A stretch of 64,000 nt of DNA, taken from NCBI RefSeq assembly GCF_900188275.1, contig NZ_FZNY01000006.1, positions 310,001 to 374,000 of the forward strand, in the 5' to 3' direction. The notes beneath the pieces were generated by a model. The model did not search any database. It was given only the letters and a program-made list of their open reading frames with translations, and was not told the DNA's origin. The position numbers and the translations under genes were made by a program. The stretch comes from Dokdonia pacifica. GTDB lineage: Bacteria > Bacteroidota > Bacteroidia > Flavobacteriales > Flavobacteriaceae. Shown here piece by piece: positions 27,518 to 36,703 of the stretch (within the stretch, counting starts at the first letter, position 1; the number at the start of each line of letters is the position of its first letter).

Positions 27518-28174
27518 TTAATAAGAGACCATCATAAAACTCGCCCCTTTTTCAAAATTATTAATAAAAGATTTGTTGAATTCTTTTTTCCTTTCTTCTA
27601 CCATAATACGTGTGTCGGATTCCCAGTAATAATCAACACATAATAATGAATAGTCAAAATCTTCTTTAAGAGCAAAATTATAAATATTACTTGAGCAAAA
27701 TCGCTTATAAAATTTGTTATTCATTCCTTTACGTTGATATCCGGATTTTTTATAATAAAACCCCTCTTTTTTTATCGTCTTATAATATTTAAGAATAGTC
27801 CAACCCATATATTCAAAGTCATCCAAACACTTTGCTGTATTTGAATAGCCAGATGACTTTTCAAATTCGGTTAAGTCATGATGTAATTGATTTTCGTTTT
27901 CTTTTACAAAAATTTTACGTCCAGATGACTTAAAATGTTTTTCTATTCTTTTTGAATCTTTTTTATCATTTACTATTATCACAGAGTCTAATTCAACTGG
28001 GCAATCAATTTCTTGAATATAATTTTTAAAATAATCAAACCTTACATTAAATCCAGAAAAATTTTCACGAACTATACCGCCAGTATCTGCATAGATACCT
28101 TGGTCAATATAAAATAGAGAGTTAATTTCTGCTTTTTCAAAAGTAGCTTTGTAATGAGTGATATCTAACCCCAT
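27518..28174 (-). CDS. Conserved-looking hypothetical protein, unknown
   Basis: 218 residues without signal peptide or membrane helix. It begins MGLDITHYKA and contains a Lys-rich central section and several aromatic runs (YYKKSGYQRKG; YDYSLLCVDYYW-like C-terminal part). I recognise no domain. It lies between the ACMSD-like and O-methyltransferase genes with gaps of 42 and 44 bases, in the same direction. Its base composition is visibly more AT-rich than its neighbours, which may mean late acquisition. Confidence 0.7.
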   Translation of the reverse strand: MGLDITHYKATFEKAEINSLFYIDQGIYADTGGIVRENFSGFNVRFDYFKNYIQEIDCPVELDSVIIVNDKKDSKRIEKHFKSSGRKIFVKENENQLHHDLTEFEKSSGYSNTAKCLDDFEYMGWTILKYYKTIKKEGFYYKKSGYQRKGMNNKFYKRFCSSNIYNFALKEDFDYSLLCVDYYWESDTRIMVEERKKEFNKSFINNFEKGASFMMVSY

Positions 28175-28216
28175 AATATTTTATTGTAGAATTACTAGGA
28201 AATTAATTGCTTCTGC

Positions 28217-29299
28217 TTATTTTCCCAGTATCCTATTTTTAAAAGCTTCTTTTTTCTTTTCATTATCTCCGTATAACCATCGTACTACATTATCATCCCA
28301 TATTTGATCGTATTCTGTAGCATTGATTATTTTTCGTTCTAAAGCGAGATCTAATATCTTACCAGGGTAACTACTTTGAGAGTCACTTTCCATTTCTCCA
28401 AGAGGATATGGATCATCTAGTCCCATTAAAACTTGTTTACTGCCTTGATTTTCTATGACTAGTTTTAAAGAATTTGTATCATGTACTAAGGTGTCAAAAA
28501 AGATATTTGGGTGTCCTACAGATTTTCTAGGATGAGATTTTCCTTCAAAGAGGTCTGGACGGCCATCAAATCCTTGGATACGTCTTCCTAGATTTATTTG
28601 TGCAAGTTGTCCTCCATGCGCAAAACAAACTCGCATACCTGGATATTTATCTGCATATCCATTTAATGTTAGAAAATGATATGCATCTGCACATTGTGCT
28701 AACATCCATATAAGATGAAAACGCCAGTTTGTGTTTTCTAATTTTATAAACTTCTCTCCGTCGTATGGATGAATCTCTACAGCAAGATTATATTTACTTG
28801 CGAGTTCAAAAATAGGTTCGTTTTCTTCATCAAAAATGCAGCGCCAAGTTCCAATGGTATCCATGTAATGCGTAGGGAGACATAATAAATCCATGCCTAA
28901 TACTTCTACACATCGCTCTATTTCCCATAAAGCGCCACGTACAAACCCTGGATGAACTACAAATCCTGTTGTAAATTTAGAAGGATGGTCTTTTTGTACT
29001 CTAGCATTAAAATCATTTTGAAAACGTAACGCTTGTTTCATTTCTTCTAGACGTAACCCATTTCCATACAGTTGTGATAGATTTAAGACCACTGCATGAT
29101 CTACATTATTACGTTCCATCCATTCTAATTTTTCGTGCAAGAAAAAGCTAGAATCTGTTACGGGTCTGCTCCAATTTTTTTGAAGCATAAATTTACGGTC
29201 TTTATCCACCCAAAAAATTCCTTTGTCTTTCATAAACTGAGGAATCTCTTCTGGATAGGGGAGTAAATGCGAATGTCCGTTAATACGTAGTTTTTTCAT
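28217..29299 (-). CDS. Amidohydrolase, 2-amino-3-carboxymuconate-6-semialdehyde decarboxylase (ACMSD) homologue
   Basis: About 360 residues from the ATG at 29299 (MKKLRINGHSHLLPYPEEIP); a TTG at 29314 would add five residues and is less likely. TIM-barrel amidohydrolase with metal ligands H-x-H in INGHSHLL, a later His in FAHGGQLAQI and an Asp in GLDDPYPLGEM. ACMSD decarboxylates the ring-cleavage product of 3-hydroxyanthranilate in tryptophan breakdown. The adjacent SDR and aldehyde dehydrogenase fit the next steps. Confidence 0.85.
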   Translation of the reverse strand: MKKLRINGHSHLLPYPEEIPQFMKDKGIFWVDKDRKFMLQKNWSRPVTDSSFFLHEKLEWMERNNVDHAVVLNLSQLYGNGLRLEEMKQALRFQNDFNARVQKDHPSKFTTGFVVHPGFVRGALWEIERCVEVLGMDLLCLPTHYMDTIGTWRCIFDEENEPIFELASKYNLAVEIHPYDGEKFIKLENTNWRFHLIWMLAQCADAYHFLTLNGYADKYPGMRVCFAHGGQLAQINLGRRIQGFDGRPDLFEGKSHPRKSVGHPNIFFDTLVHDTNSLKLVIENQGSKQVLMGLDDPYPLGEMESDSQSSYPGKILDLALERKIINATEYDQIWDDNVVRWLYGDNEKKKEAFKNRILGK

Positions 29300-29372
29300 A
29301 GGTATTTTCTGCAAATGCAGAAATGGTGTTAGTTAGTTAGTAAAAATACAAAATGTAAATACAGGCCTCTAT

Positions 29373-30152
29373 TTATAGAGATTTTGTACGTCCTCCATCT
29401 ACAGGAACATTAATTCCATTAATATAACTCGCTCTTTCACTAGCTAAAAAAGTAATGGCATTTGCCACTTCTTCAGGTTGCGCAAAACGTTTTGCGGGAG
29501 ATGCATTTTGCATAGCAGTCTCAATCTCTTCTATGGTTTTTCCTGTTTTCTTTGCCTTGTTCTGTATGATTTCAGAAAGACGACCCGTAGCTGTAGCGCC
29601 TGGAAGTACATTGTTTACCGTAATTCCAAAAGACCCTAACTCATTGGCAAGAGTTTTGCTCCAGTTGGCAACCGCTCCTCGTATCGTATTACTTACACCC
29701 AGTCCATCAAGGGGTTGTTTTACAGAAGTCGAAATCACATTAATAATTCTACCATAGCCTAGTTCTTTCATGCCGGGAATCACTGTTTGAACTAGAAGAT
29801 GATTGGTTTGTAAATGTTGTGTAAAAGCTTTCGCGAAAGCGGAAACATCTGCATCTACAATAGCACCACCTGGAGGGCCTCCTGTATTGTTTATAAGGAT
29901 ATGATAATGATTTTTAGTTGCGGCAACTGCTTGTGCTACCTGTAGCGGGTTTGTGAAATCTGCAAGGACATACGAATGTTTTTGAGATCCGTTATTTGAA
30001 AGCTCCGAAAGAACAGCTTTTAGTTTGTCTTCATTACGAGCAGCTAGCGTTACATTAGCACCTTCTTGCGCAAGCACTAATGCTGTAGCTTTTCCTATAC
30101 CGGCAGTACTACCACAAACTAGTGCGTTTTTATTAGTAAGATTTAGATTCAT
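29373..30152 (-). CDS. SDR family oxidoreductase-like protein lacking the YxxxK motif
   Basis: 259 residues of Rossmann type: ALVCGSTAGIGKATAL (cofactor loop about 10-25), LAARNEDKL, INNTGGPPGG and C-terminal YINGINVPVDGG. The place of the catalytic Tyr-x-x-x-Lys carries S-N-T-I-R (LGVSNTIRGAVANWSK), so both catalytic residues are replaced; an upstream Ser remains (NVISTSVK). It may be an altered reductase or a non-redox binding protein. It is located between the aldehyde dehydrogenase and ACMSD genes in the same transcript. It carries an in-frame palindrome (AFAKA). Confidence 0.85.
   Translation of the reverse strand: MNLNLTNKNALVCGSTAGIGKATALVLAQEGANVTLAARNEDKLKAVLSELSNNGSQKHSYVLADFTNPLQVAQAVAATKNHYHILINNTGGPPGGAIVDADVSAFAKAFTQHLQTNHLLVQTVIPGMKELGYGRIINVISTSVKQPLDGLGVSNTIRGAVANWSKTLANELGSFGITVNNVLPGATATGRLSEIIQNKAKKTGKTIEEIETAMQNASPAKRFAQPEEVANAITFLASERASYINGINVPVDGGRTKSL
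29827..29840. repeat. Iterated palindrome inside the SDR gene
   Basis: Perfect GCTTTCGCGAAAGC, read on the minus strand as S-A-F-A-K-A-F. Confidence 0.9.
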
Positions 30153-30213
30153 ATATTATAATAGCGTTTTATAAACTAAATATTTTATTCTCTGTATCAA
30201 GTATGTAACTATG

Positions 30214-31674
30214 TTAGTTATACTTTATACACACATTTTTAGGTTCCGTAAAAAAGCGCAATGCTTCAAAACCGCCTTCCCTACCTACACCACTAGCTTT
30301 TACACCTCCAAAAGGCGTGCGTAAATCTCGCATCATCCAAGTATTTACCCAAACAATACCAGCTTGTAATGCGTTACTCATTCTCATAGTTCTATCTATA
30401 TCTTTAGTCCATAGTGTAGAAGAGAGACCATAAGTAACATCATTTGCATATTCAAGTACTTCTTCTTCAGTGTCAAATGGCATGATCGTAACAACTGGTC
30501 CAAAAATTTCTTCTTGATTGAGTTTGCAACGATTGCTTTGTACTTCTATGACTGTAGGCTCTAGGTAATACCCTTCTTCATATTCTGGTATGATGACTTG
30601 ATTTCCTCCGCATAGAATAGTACCTCCTTCGTCTGGAGCTAATGCAATATAAGATTGAACTTTTTCTAGATGTGATTTAGAAACTAATGCTCCTAAGTTT
30701 GCTTTCGCGGAAGCGGGATGCGCAACAACCAATTCTTTTACACGCGCCACAAAATCTTTTTTAAACCTATCATATAATGGACGTTCTACAAAAATGCGAC
30801 TGCCACATAAGCATATTTGACCCTGATTTGCAAAAGAAGAATGAAGTGTTGTTTTGAGCATACGGTCATAGTCACAATCGGCAAAGATGATGTTTGGATT
30901 TTTACCTCCTAACTCTAATGATAGTTTTTTAAATTTAGGAGCACAAGTACGTGCAATATGCTCTCCTGTTTTGGTACCTCCCGTAAAACTAATTGCTTTG
31001 ATATCTGGATGATCTAAGATTGCTTGTCCCGTTGAAGTTCCTAAGCCATGCATAATGTTCAAAACACCCGGTGGTAATCCAGCTTCTGTACAGATCTCTC
31101 CTAAAAGGAAGGCTGTCATGGGTGTTACTTCTGATGGTTTTGCAATGACACAATTACCCGCAGCAATGGCAGGTGCAATTTTCCAAGTAAATAAGTACAA
31201 TGGAAGGTTCCATGGGCTTATACAACCTACTACACCAATAGGTTTACGTAGTGTAAAATTCATGGCTTGTAACCCTACGCTTTCATGACTTTCTGATGCA
31301 AATTGTGTAATGGCATGTCCAAAAAATCGAAAATTGGAAGCGGCTCTTGGAATATCTACTGCTTTGGCTAGTTTTACAGGTTTTCCATTATCTCTACTTT
31401 CGGCTTCTACTAATTCTTGTAGTCTGTTTTCTATTCCTTCTGCGATCTTTAAAAGAATATGACTACGTTCATCAATAGTCGTGGTAGACCATGTGGTAAA
31501 TGCCGCTTTCGCGAAAGCTACCGCTTCCTCAATATCTTGTGCATTACTGTTAGGAATCTTACTATAGATTTTACCAGAAGCAGGTTCGTAATTATCGATC
31601 CAATTATTTGATTTAGGGTTTGTATACTTACCGTTGCTGTAATTCTGTATGATAATGTTGTCGTGCGTATTCAT
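30214..31674 (-). CDS. Aldehyde dehydrogenase, probable 2-aminomuconate/2-hydroxymuconate semialdehyde dehydrogenase
   Basis: 486 residues of the ALDH family. The catalytic Cys lies in NQGQICLCGSRIF and the Glu in LELGGKNPNIIF; PWNLPLYLFTWKIAPA marks the cofactor region. The closest functional group by motif and context is 2-(hydroxy/amino)muconic semialdehyde dehydrogenase, which oxidises the product of ACMSD to 2-aminomuconate. It is the first gene of the set. Two iterated palindromes lie in it (one perfect, one with a single mismatch), both in the A-F/S-A-K-A frame. Confidence 0.88.
   Translation of the reverse strand: MNTHDNIIIQNYSNGKYTNPKSNNWIDNYEPASGKIYSKIPNSNAQDIEEAVAFAKAAFTTWSTTTIDERSHILLKIAEGIENRLQELVEAESRDNGKPVKLAKAVDIPRAASNFRFFGHAITQFASESHESVGLQAMNFTLRKPIGVVGCISPWNLPLYLFTWKIAPAIAAGNCVIAKPSEVTPMTAFLLGEICTEAGLPPGVLNIMHGLGTSTGQAILDHPDIKAISFTGGTKTGEHIARTCAPKFKKLSLELGGKNPNIIFADCDYDRMLKTTLHSSFANQGQICLCGSRIFVERPLYDRFKKDFVARVKELVVAHPASAKANLGALVSKSHLEKVQSYIALAPDEGGTILCGGNQVIIPEYEEGYYLEPTVIEVQSNRCKLNQEEIFGPVVTIMPFDTEEEVLEYANDVTYGLSSTLWTKDIDRTMRMSNALQAGIVWVNTWMMRDLRTPFGGVKASGVGREGGFEALRFFTEPKNVCIKYN
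30701..30714. repeat. Iterated palindrome, one-mismatch copy in the aldehyde dehydrogenase gene
   Basis: GCTTTCGCGGAAGC differs from the consensus at one base and encodes A-S-A-K-A. Confidence 0.6.
31505..31518. repeat. Iterated palindrome inside the aldehyde dehydrogenase gene
   Basis: Perfect GCTTTCGCGAAAGC, read on the minus strand as V-A-F-A-K-A-A. Confidence 0.9.
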
Positions 31675-31730
31675 AGACCGTTAAATTACAAATTTTAGAT
31701 TTCGATATGCAATTATTGTTATAATAAAAA

Positions 31731-31754
31731 AACGGTGAGCATGTGCTCACCGTT
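31731..31754 (-). terminator. Terminator of secA
   Basis: AACGGTGAGCA (31731-31741) pairs with TGCTCACCGTT (31744-31754), with A and T runs outside. It lies 27 bases after the secA stop codon. Confidence 0.88.
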
Positions 31755-31780
31755 TTTTTATTAGTGTAGACTAAAAGAAA

Positions 31781-34700
31781 TTAATCTTCTACAAGTACCC
31801 ACTGTCCTTTAGCAAGTAAAGGCTCAGCTTGTTTGTATTTTACTTCTTTATTTTCGCCAGTCATTACATTCTTTATAGTAACGCGTTCATTACGTCCTAT
31901 TTTTGGACGATCACGGACAATAGTCTCAGTTACTTGCTGTTGCTGAGGTTGTGTATTTCCAGCAGCTCTTGCTTGTGCCGAGCGTTCATCCATATTAGGA
32001 ATCTCTTCTTTTGAAGTTTCTAATTTTTCTTTTGGACGTCTTACTTTTTCGGCATCTGAAACTTGTTGCTGATTTCCTTGAGGGATTTCTCCTTTAAATA
32101 AGAAAGAGATCACTTCCTTATTTACTTTGTCAATCATTACTTTGAAAAGTTCAAAGGCTTCAAACTTATAAATTAATAAAGGGTCTTTTTGCTCATGAAC
32201 GGCAAGTTGTACACTTTGTTTTAACTCATCCATTTTGCGTAAATGCGTTTTCCATGCATCATCAATAATGGCAAGCGTAATATTTTTTTCAAAATCTGTT
32301 ACCAATTGTTTTCCTTCAGATTCATAAGCCTCCTTCAGATTTGTTACAACACGTAATTCTTTTGTTCCATCAGTAAAAGGAACGACGATACGTTCAAAAT
32401 TACTTGAAGGGTCTTCATACACTCTTTTTATAATTGGAAGTGCAAGATCTGCATTACGTGTCATTTTATCTTTATAATGATCAAATGCTGTGTGATATAC
32501 CTTGTCTGTAATTTCTTTTGCCGAAAGGCTACCAAACTCTGACTGTGATATTGGACTACTCATAGAGAAGTAGCGTATCAATTCAAATTCGAAGTTTTTG
32601 TAATCTTGAGCTTGCTTATTTGCTTCTACAATTACTTCTGAGGTATCATAGATCATGTTTGCAAGATCTACACGTAAACGTTCTCCATGCAATGCGTGAC
32701 GACGACGTTTGTATACAACTTCACGTTGCGCATTCATTACATCATCATATTCTAGTAATCGTTTACGAACCCCAAAGTTATTTTCTTCTACTTTTTTCTG
32801 AGCGCGTTCTATAGATTTAGAAATCATACCATGTTGTATCACTTCTCCTTCTTTAAGACCCATACGGTCCATCATTTTAGCGATACGTTCACTTCCGAAA
32901 AGGCGCATTAAATTATCTTCTAGAGACACATAAAACTGTGAGCTTCCTGGATCTCCTTGACGTCCTGAACGACCACGTAGCTGCCTGTCTACACGTCGTG
33001 AGTCATGACGTTCTGTACCTATAATGGCAAGTCCACCAGCATCCTTTACTTGATCTGAAAGTTTAATGTCTGTACCACGTCCTGCCATATTGGTTGCAAT
33101 AGTTACAATTCCTGCATTACCAGCTTCTGCAACAATATCTGCTTCTTTTTTGTGAAGCTTTGCATTCAGTACGTTATGAGGAACTTTACGTATAGTAAGC
33201 ATACGACTTAATAACTCAGAAATTTCTACAGAGGTTGTACCAATAAGCACAGGTCTTCCTGCATTAGAAAGTTGTGTTACCTCTTCAATAACGGCATTAT
33301 ATTTTTCACGTTTTGTTTTATATACAAGATCGTCTCTGTCTTTACGAGCTATAGGTCTATTTGTTGGGATTTCAATAACATCAAGTTTATAGATCTCCCA
33401 TAATTCTCCTGCTTCTGTAATAGCTGTACCCGTCATTCCTGATAATTTACGGTACATACGGAAGTAATTCTGTAAAGTTACAGTAGCAAATGTTTGTGTA
33501 GCATCTTCAATTTTTACATTTTCTTTTGCTTCAATTGCTTGGTGAAGTCCGTCACTGTAACGTCGTCCGTCCATGATACGCCCCGTTTGTTCATCGACGA
33601 TCATTACTTTGTTATCCATCACCACATACTCTGTATCTTTTTCAAAAAGCGTATATGCTTTTAGTAACTGATTCATAGTATGAATACGTTCAGATTTTAC
33701 GCTAAACTCACGGAAAAGCTCTTCTTTTTCTTCGGCTTCTTGTTCTGGCGTAAGTCCTTTGTCTTCTATTTTGGCAATTTCCATTCCCATTTCTGGCATT
33801 ACAAAGAAGTTTGGATCTTCTGTTCCAGAAAGGTATTCTATCCCGCGATCTGCAAGCTCGATTTGATTATTCTTCTCATCAATAGTGAAGTATAATTCTG
33901 CATCAATTTTTGGCATCTCACGATTATTATCTTGCATGTAGAAGTTTTCTGTCTTTTGTAATAATTGACGAATTCCTTCTTCACTTAGATATTTAATAAG
34001 TGCTTTGTTTTTTGGGAGACCACGATATACACGTAGTAATTGTACACCTCCTTCTTTTGTATCTCCAGATGCAATTAATTTTTTTGCTTCGGCAAGTGTA
34101 CTTACTAATTGCTGGCGTTGTATAGAAACTAATTTTTCTATTTGAGGTTTTAGTGCATCAAATTCGTGAACATCTCCTTTAGGTACAGGTCCAGATATAA
34201 TAAGTGGTGTACGTGCATCATCTACAAGTACCGAGTCAACTTCATCTACGATGGCATAATTATGAGGGCGTTGTACTAAATCATCTGGTGAATGTGACAT
34301 ATTATCACGTAAGTAATCAAAACCAAATTCATTGTTTGTACCATACGTAATATCTGCAGCATAGGCTGCGCGACGTTCCGGGCTATTTGGTCTGTGATAA
34401 TCTATACAGTCTATTGTTAATCCATGGAATTGGAATATGGGTGCCATCCATGCGCTATCACGTTTTGCTAAGTAATCATTTACGGTTACTAGGTGTACTC
34501 CGTTACCAGTAAGTGCATTCAAATATACAGGCAATGTCGCTACAAGTGTTTTTCCTTCTCCTGTTTGCATCTCAGCAATTTTTCCTTGATGCATAGCAAC
34601 ACCCCCAATAAGCTGTACGTCATAATGGATCATATCCCAAGTAACCTCTTTACCTGCTGCATCCCAACTATTTGCCCATATGGCTTTATCACCATCTAGT

Positions 34701-35143
34701 GTAACATAATCTTTAGAACCACTTAAAAGTCTATCATATTCTGAGGCAGTAACTTCTAATGATGTATTATGTGTAAAACGCTTTGCTGTTTCTTTTACAA
34801 CAGCAAAAGCTTCAGGAAGGATTTCATTTAATGTTTTTTCAGAAACCGTATATGCCTCGTCTTTTAAACCATCTATTTGCGAGTAGATTTCTTCTCTATG
34901 ATCTATATCTTCTGTAGTTTCTGCTTCAGACTGTAATGTCGCGATACGATCATTTATATCTTGTAATGCATCAGCAAGACGTTGTTTGAAATCTATGGTC
35001 TTTCCTCTTAACTCATCTAAGGAAATAGCTTCAAACTCACTTTCGTATGACTTGATTTTATCTACAATAGGTGTAATAACTCCAACGTCTTGTTTAGACT
35101 TATCACCTACAAATACTTTTAATACTTTGTCTAATAATCCCAT
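31781..35143 (-). CDS. secA: Preprotein translocase ATPase SecA
   Basis: 1120 residues, typical of Bacteroidota SecA. The motor is complete: Walker A MQTGEGKTLVATLP, DEAD-type box VDEVDSVLVDDARTP, and helicase motif VI region RQLRGRSGRQGDPGSS. It drives Sec export at the inner membrane. The C-terminus (NVMTGENKEVKYKQAEPLL) carries no Cys-rich zinc motif, the usual SecB/lipid contact of proteobacterial SecA, which matches the phylum. Compared with E. coli (901 residues) there are extra stretches in the first nucleotide domain (around 340-460). It is monocistronic with its own terminator. Confidence 0.98.
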   Translation of the reverse strand: MGLLDKVLKVFVGDKSKQDVGVITPIVDKIKSYESEFEAISLDELRGKTIDFKQRLADALQDINDRIATLQSEAETTEDIDHREEIYSQIDGLKDEAYTVSEKTLNEILPEAFAVVKETAKRFTHNTSLEVTASEYDRLLSGSKDYVTLDGDKAIWANSWDAAGKEVTWDMIHYDVQLIGGVAMHQGKIAEMQTGEGKTLVATLPVYLNALTGNGVHLVTVNDYLAKRDSAWMAPIFQFHGLTIDCIDYHRPNSPERRAAYAADITYGTNNEFGFDYLRDNMSHSPDDLVQRPHNYAIVDEVDSVLVDDARTPLIISGPVPKGDVHEFDALKPQIEKLVSIQRQQLVSTLAEAKKLIASGDTKEGGVQLLRVYRGLPKNKALIKYLSEEGIRQLLQKTENFYMQDNNREMPKIDAELYFTIDEKNNQIELADRGIEYLSGTEDPNFFVMPEMGMEIAKIEDKGLTPEQEAEEKEELFREFSVKSERIHTMNQLLKAYTLFEKDTEYVVMDNKVMIVDEQTGRIMDGRRYSDGLHQAIEAKENVKIEDATQTFATVTLQNYFRMYRKLSGMTGTAITEAGELWEIYKLDVIEIPTNRPIARKDRDDLVYKTKREKYNAVIEEVTQLSNAGRPVLIGTTSVEISELLSRMLTIRKVPHNVLNAKLHKKEADIVAEAGNAGIVTIATNMAGRGTDIKLSDQVKDAGGLAIIGTERHDSRRVDRQLRGRSGRQGDPGSSQFYVSLEDNLMRLFGSERIAKMMDRMGLKEGEVIQHGMISKSIERAQKKVEENNFGVRKRLLEYDDVMNAQREVVYKRRRHALHGERLRVDLANMIYDTSEVIVEANKQAQDYKNFEFELIRYFSMSSPISQSEFGSLSAKEITDKVYHTAFDHYKDKMTRNADLALPIIKRVYEDPSSNFERIVVPFTDGTKELRVVTNLKEAYESEGKQLVTDFEKNITLAIIDDAWKTHLRKMDELKQSVQLAVHEQKDPLLIYKFEAFELFKVMIDKVNKEVISFLFKGEIPQGNQQQVSDAEKVRRPKEKLETSKEEIPNMDERSAQARAAGNTQPQQQQVTETIVRDRPKIGRNERVTIKNVMTGENKEVKYKQAEPLLAKGQWVLVED

Positions 35144-35179
35144 AATGTATGGTGTCTGTTATGTGTAATTTATAAACAT

Positions 35180-35187
35180 CAAATTTA
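35180..35187 (-). promoter_or_regulatory. Putative -7 box of secA
   Basis: TAAATTTG on the minus strand, 36 bases before the secA start, fits TAnnTTTG. It adjoins the tail of the upstream terminator; no -33 TTG was found. Confidence 0.4.
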
Positions 35188-35190
35188 CTC

Positions 35191-35217
35191 AAAAAAAAAG
35201 CCTCTATGCGAGACTTT
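35191..35217 (-). terminator. Terminator after the DUF2795 gene
   Basis: In minus-strand RNA, AAGUCUC pairs with GAGGCUU (with one U-G wobble) around GCAUA, then nine U. On the plus strand the wobble becomes a mismatch, so it should work mainly in the minus direction. Confidence 0.65.
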
Positions 35218-35243
35218 TTATAGTGTTTTAACGTAATGTTTTA

Positions 35244-35465
35244 TTAATATTCATCTTCGTTCCAGAGATAATCTTCATCAGAAGGATAATCTGGCCAAAT
35301 CTCTTCGATTGAATCATAAGAGTCACCCTCATCTTCAATTGCTTGTAGATTCTCAACTACTTCTAGAGGTGCTCCAGTTCTTATCGCATAATCGATCAAC
35401 TCATCTTTTGTTGCCGGCCAAGGTGCATCACTTAAATACGAAGCTAGTTCTAATGTCCAGTACAT
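35244..35465 (-). CDS. DUF2795-type small acidic protein
   Basis: 73 residues, MYWTLELASYLSDAPWPATK then DELIDYAIRTGAPLEVVENL; this helical pattern matches DUF2795. The C-terminal third is very acidic (ending in YLWNEDEY). Function is unknown; members are common upstream of secA in flavobacteria by my recollection. It has its own TTG-N19-TATTTTTG promoter and terminator, so it is a separate unit. Confidence 0.8.
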   Translation of the reverse strand: MYWTLELASYLSDAPWPATKDELIDYAIRTGAPLEVVENLQAIEDEGDSYDSIEEIWPDYPSDEDYLWNEDEY

Positions 35466-35490
35466 AGCATATATGTTTTTAAATTTTGTG

Positions 35491-35520
35491 CAAAAATAAT
35501 TTTTCTAAGCAGAAAACCAA
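35491..35520 (-). promoter_or_regulatory. Bacteroidota-type promoter for the DUF2795 gene
   Basis: On the minus strand TTG (35520-35518), a 19-base spacer and TATTTTTG (35498-35491) match the consensus well; the start codon follows 25 bases later. Confidence 0.6.
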
Positions 35521-35635
35521 GTGAAATGCCGATTATTTCAAAATAAATTTAAGAACGTATGTATCAGAGGCATGTCAGTACGGGTGTTATTCTTACTTGG
35601 GAGTACTGTTTTTGCTTGATATAGCAGGGTATTCT

Positions 35636-36211
35636 TTATTCTAATTTTTTTGGGATCCATTTGATCTCATCTGCCTGTAAATCGTTGGACAACTTCCGTG
35701 CCAGTACAAAAAGGTAGTCAGAAAGTCGGTTAAGGTACTTTAACGTGTGTTCGTCAAATGGCTCTAATTCATAAAGCGCTGTGGCTAAACGCTCTGCTCT
35801 ACGGCAAACACAGCGAGCAATGTGACAATATGACACTGTAGTGTGTCCTCCAGGTAATACAAAATGTGTCATTGGTGGTAAATGATCATTCATTTTGTCC
35901 ATCTCTGTTTCTAAAAGTGTAATGTCTTCTTCATCTACACGCGGAATATTAAGTCTGTCTTTCCCATTTTTTAAGGTCATTTTTTCTGGATCTGTAGCAA
36001 GTACAGCACCTACAGTAAAAAGCCTATCTTGAATATGTACTAAAATTTCTTTACTTCTCGGATCAATTTCTTGGTCGCGTATAAGCCCTATGTGCGAATT
36101 TAATTCATCTACAGTACCATAACTGTCTATACGGATATGATGTTTAGGAACGCGTGTACCTCCAAAAAGTGCAGTGGTTCCTTTATCTCCTGTTTTTGTG
36201 TATATTTTCAT
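35636..36211 (-). CDS. Cob(I)alamin adenosyltransferase, PduO type
   Basis: 191 residues. Transfers adenosyl from ATP to cob(I)alamin to make coenzyme B12. The family marks are TKTGDKGTTALFGGTRVPK (ATP-binding N-terminus), RIDSYGTVDELNSHIGL and the basic RCVCRRAERLATAL helix. It is soluble and has typical length. It could support a methylmalonyl-CoA mutase or other B12 enzyme outside the window. A 7-bp inverted repeat (36221-36227 with 36234-36240) lies just upstream, in the gap to the lipoprotein gene. Confidence 0.93.
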   Translation of the reverse strand: MKIYTKTGDKGTTALFGGTRVPKHHIRIDSYGTVDELNSHIGLIRDQEIDPRSKEILVHIQDRLFTVGAVLATDPEKMTLKNGKDRLNIPRVDEEDITLLETEMDKMNDHLPPMTHFVLPGGHTTVSYCHIARCVCRRAERLATALYELEPFDEHTLKYLNRLSDYLFVLARKLSNDLQADEIKWIPKKLE

Positions 36212-36253
36212 TTCTTTTTCATTTCCGCTATAACGGAAATCTTATTTTGATTA

Positions 36254-36703
36254 TTAATCAATAATTACCCAATTTGCATCTTTCAATAAAAATCGGTGAC
36301 TTGCTTTTTTAAGATTTATACCATATGGAATTGGAATTCCAGTTCTCGTAATACCAGATTTAGGGTCTTTACTTCTTCTAAATACAGGAAGATCATATTT
36401 TTCAATTAATACACCAGAAACTTCCAATGTTTTTGATTTTCCTTCACCTAGATAATAATTTTCTGGCCAGCTTCTTAAACCGTTAATCCAGATGTTAATA
36501 CTATCTTTTTTTATCAACAATCCTGCACCTATTTTATAATTAACAGCTTCGCCAGTTAAAGTTATTTTTTCCCCTAATAGAGGTGTCCATTTCTGAATTT
36601 GTTTTTTTTTATGCAACATATATTCTGAAGCAAACTGCGAACGACAAGAGCACAACATAAGAAATATGATACTCAAAAATCCATATTTAAAAGCTGAACT
36701 CAA
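36254..36703 (-). CDS. Hypothetical lipoprotein
   Basis: 149 residues. The signal peptide ends in the lipobox FLMLCSC (Cys about 20), so it is probably a lipoprotein. The mature part has beta-strand-like segments (KITLTGEAVNYKIGAGLLIK, SINIWINGLRSW). No family recognised. Its start overlaps the small membrane protein gene upstream by 4 bases, so they are translated together. Confidence 0.7.
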   Translation of the reverse strand: MSSAFKYGFLSIIFLMLCSCRSQFASEYMLHKKKQIQKWTPLLGEKITLTGEAVNYKIGAGLLIKKDSINIWINGLRSWPENYYLGEGKSKTLEVSGVLIEKYDLPVFRRSKDPKSGITRTGIPIPYGINLKKASHRFLLKDANWVIID

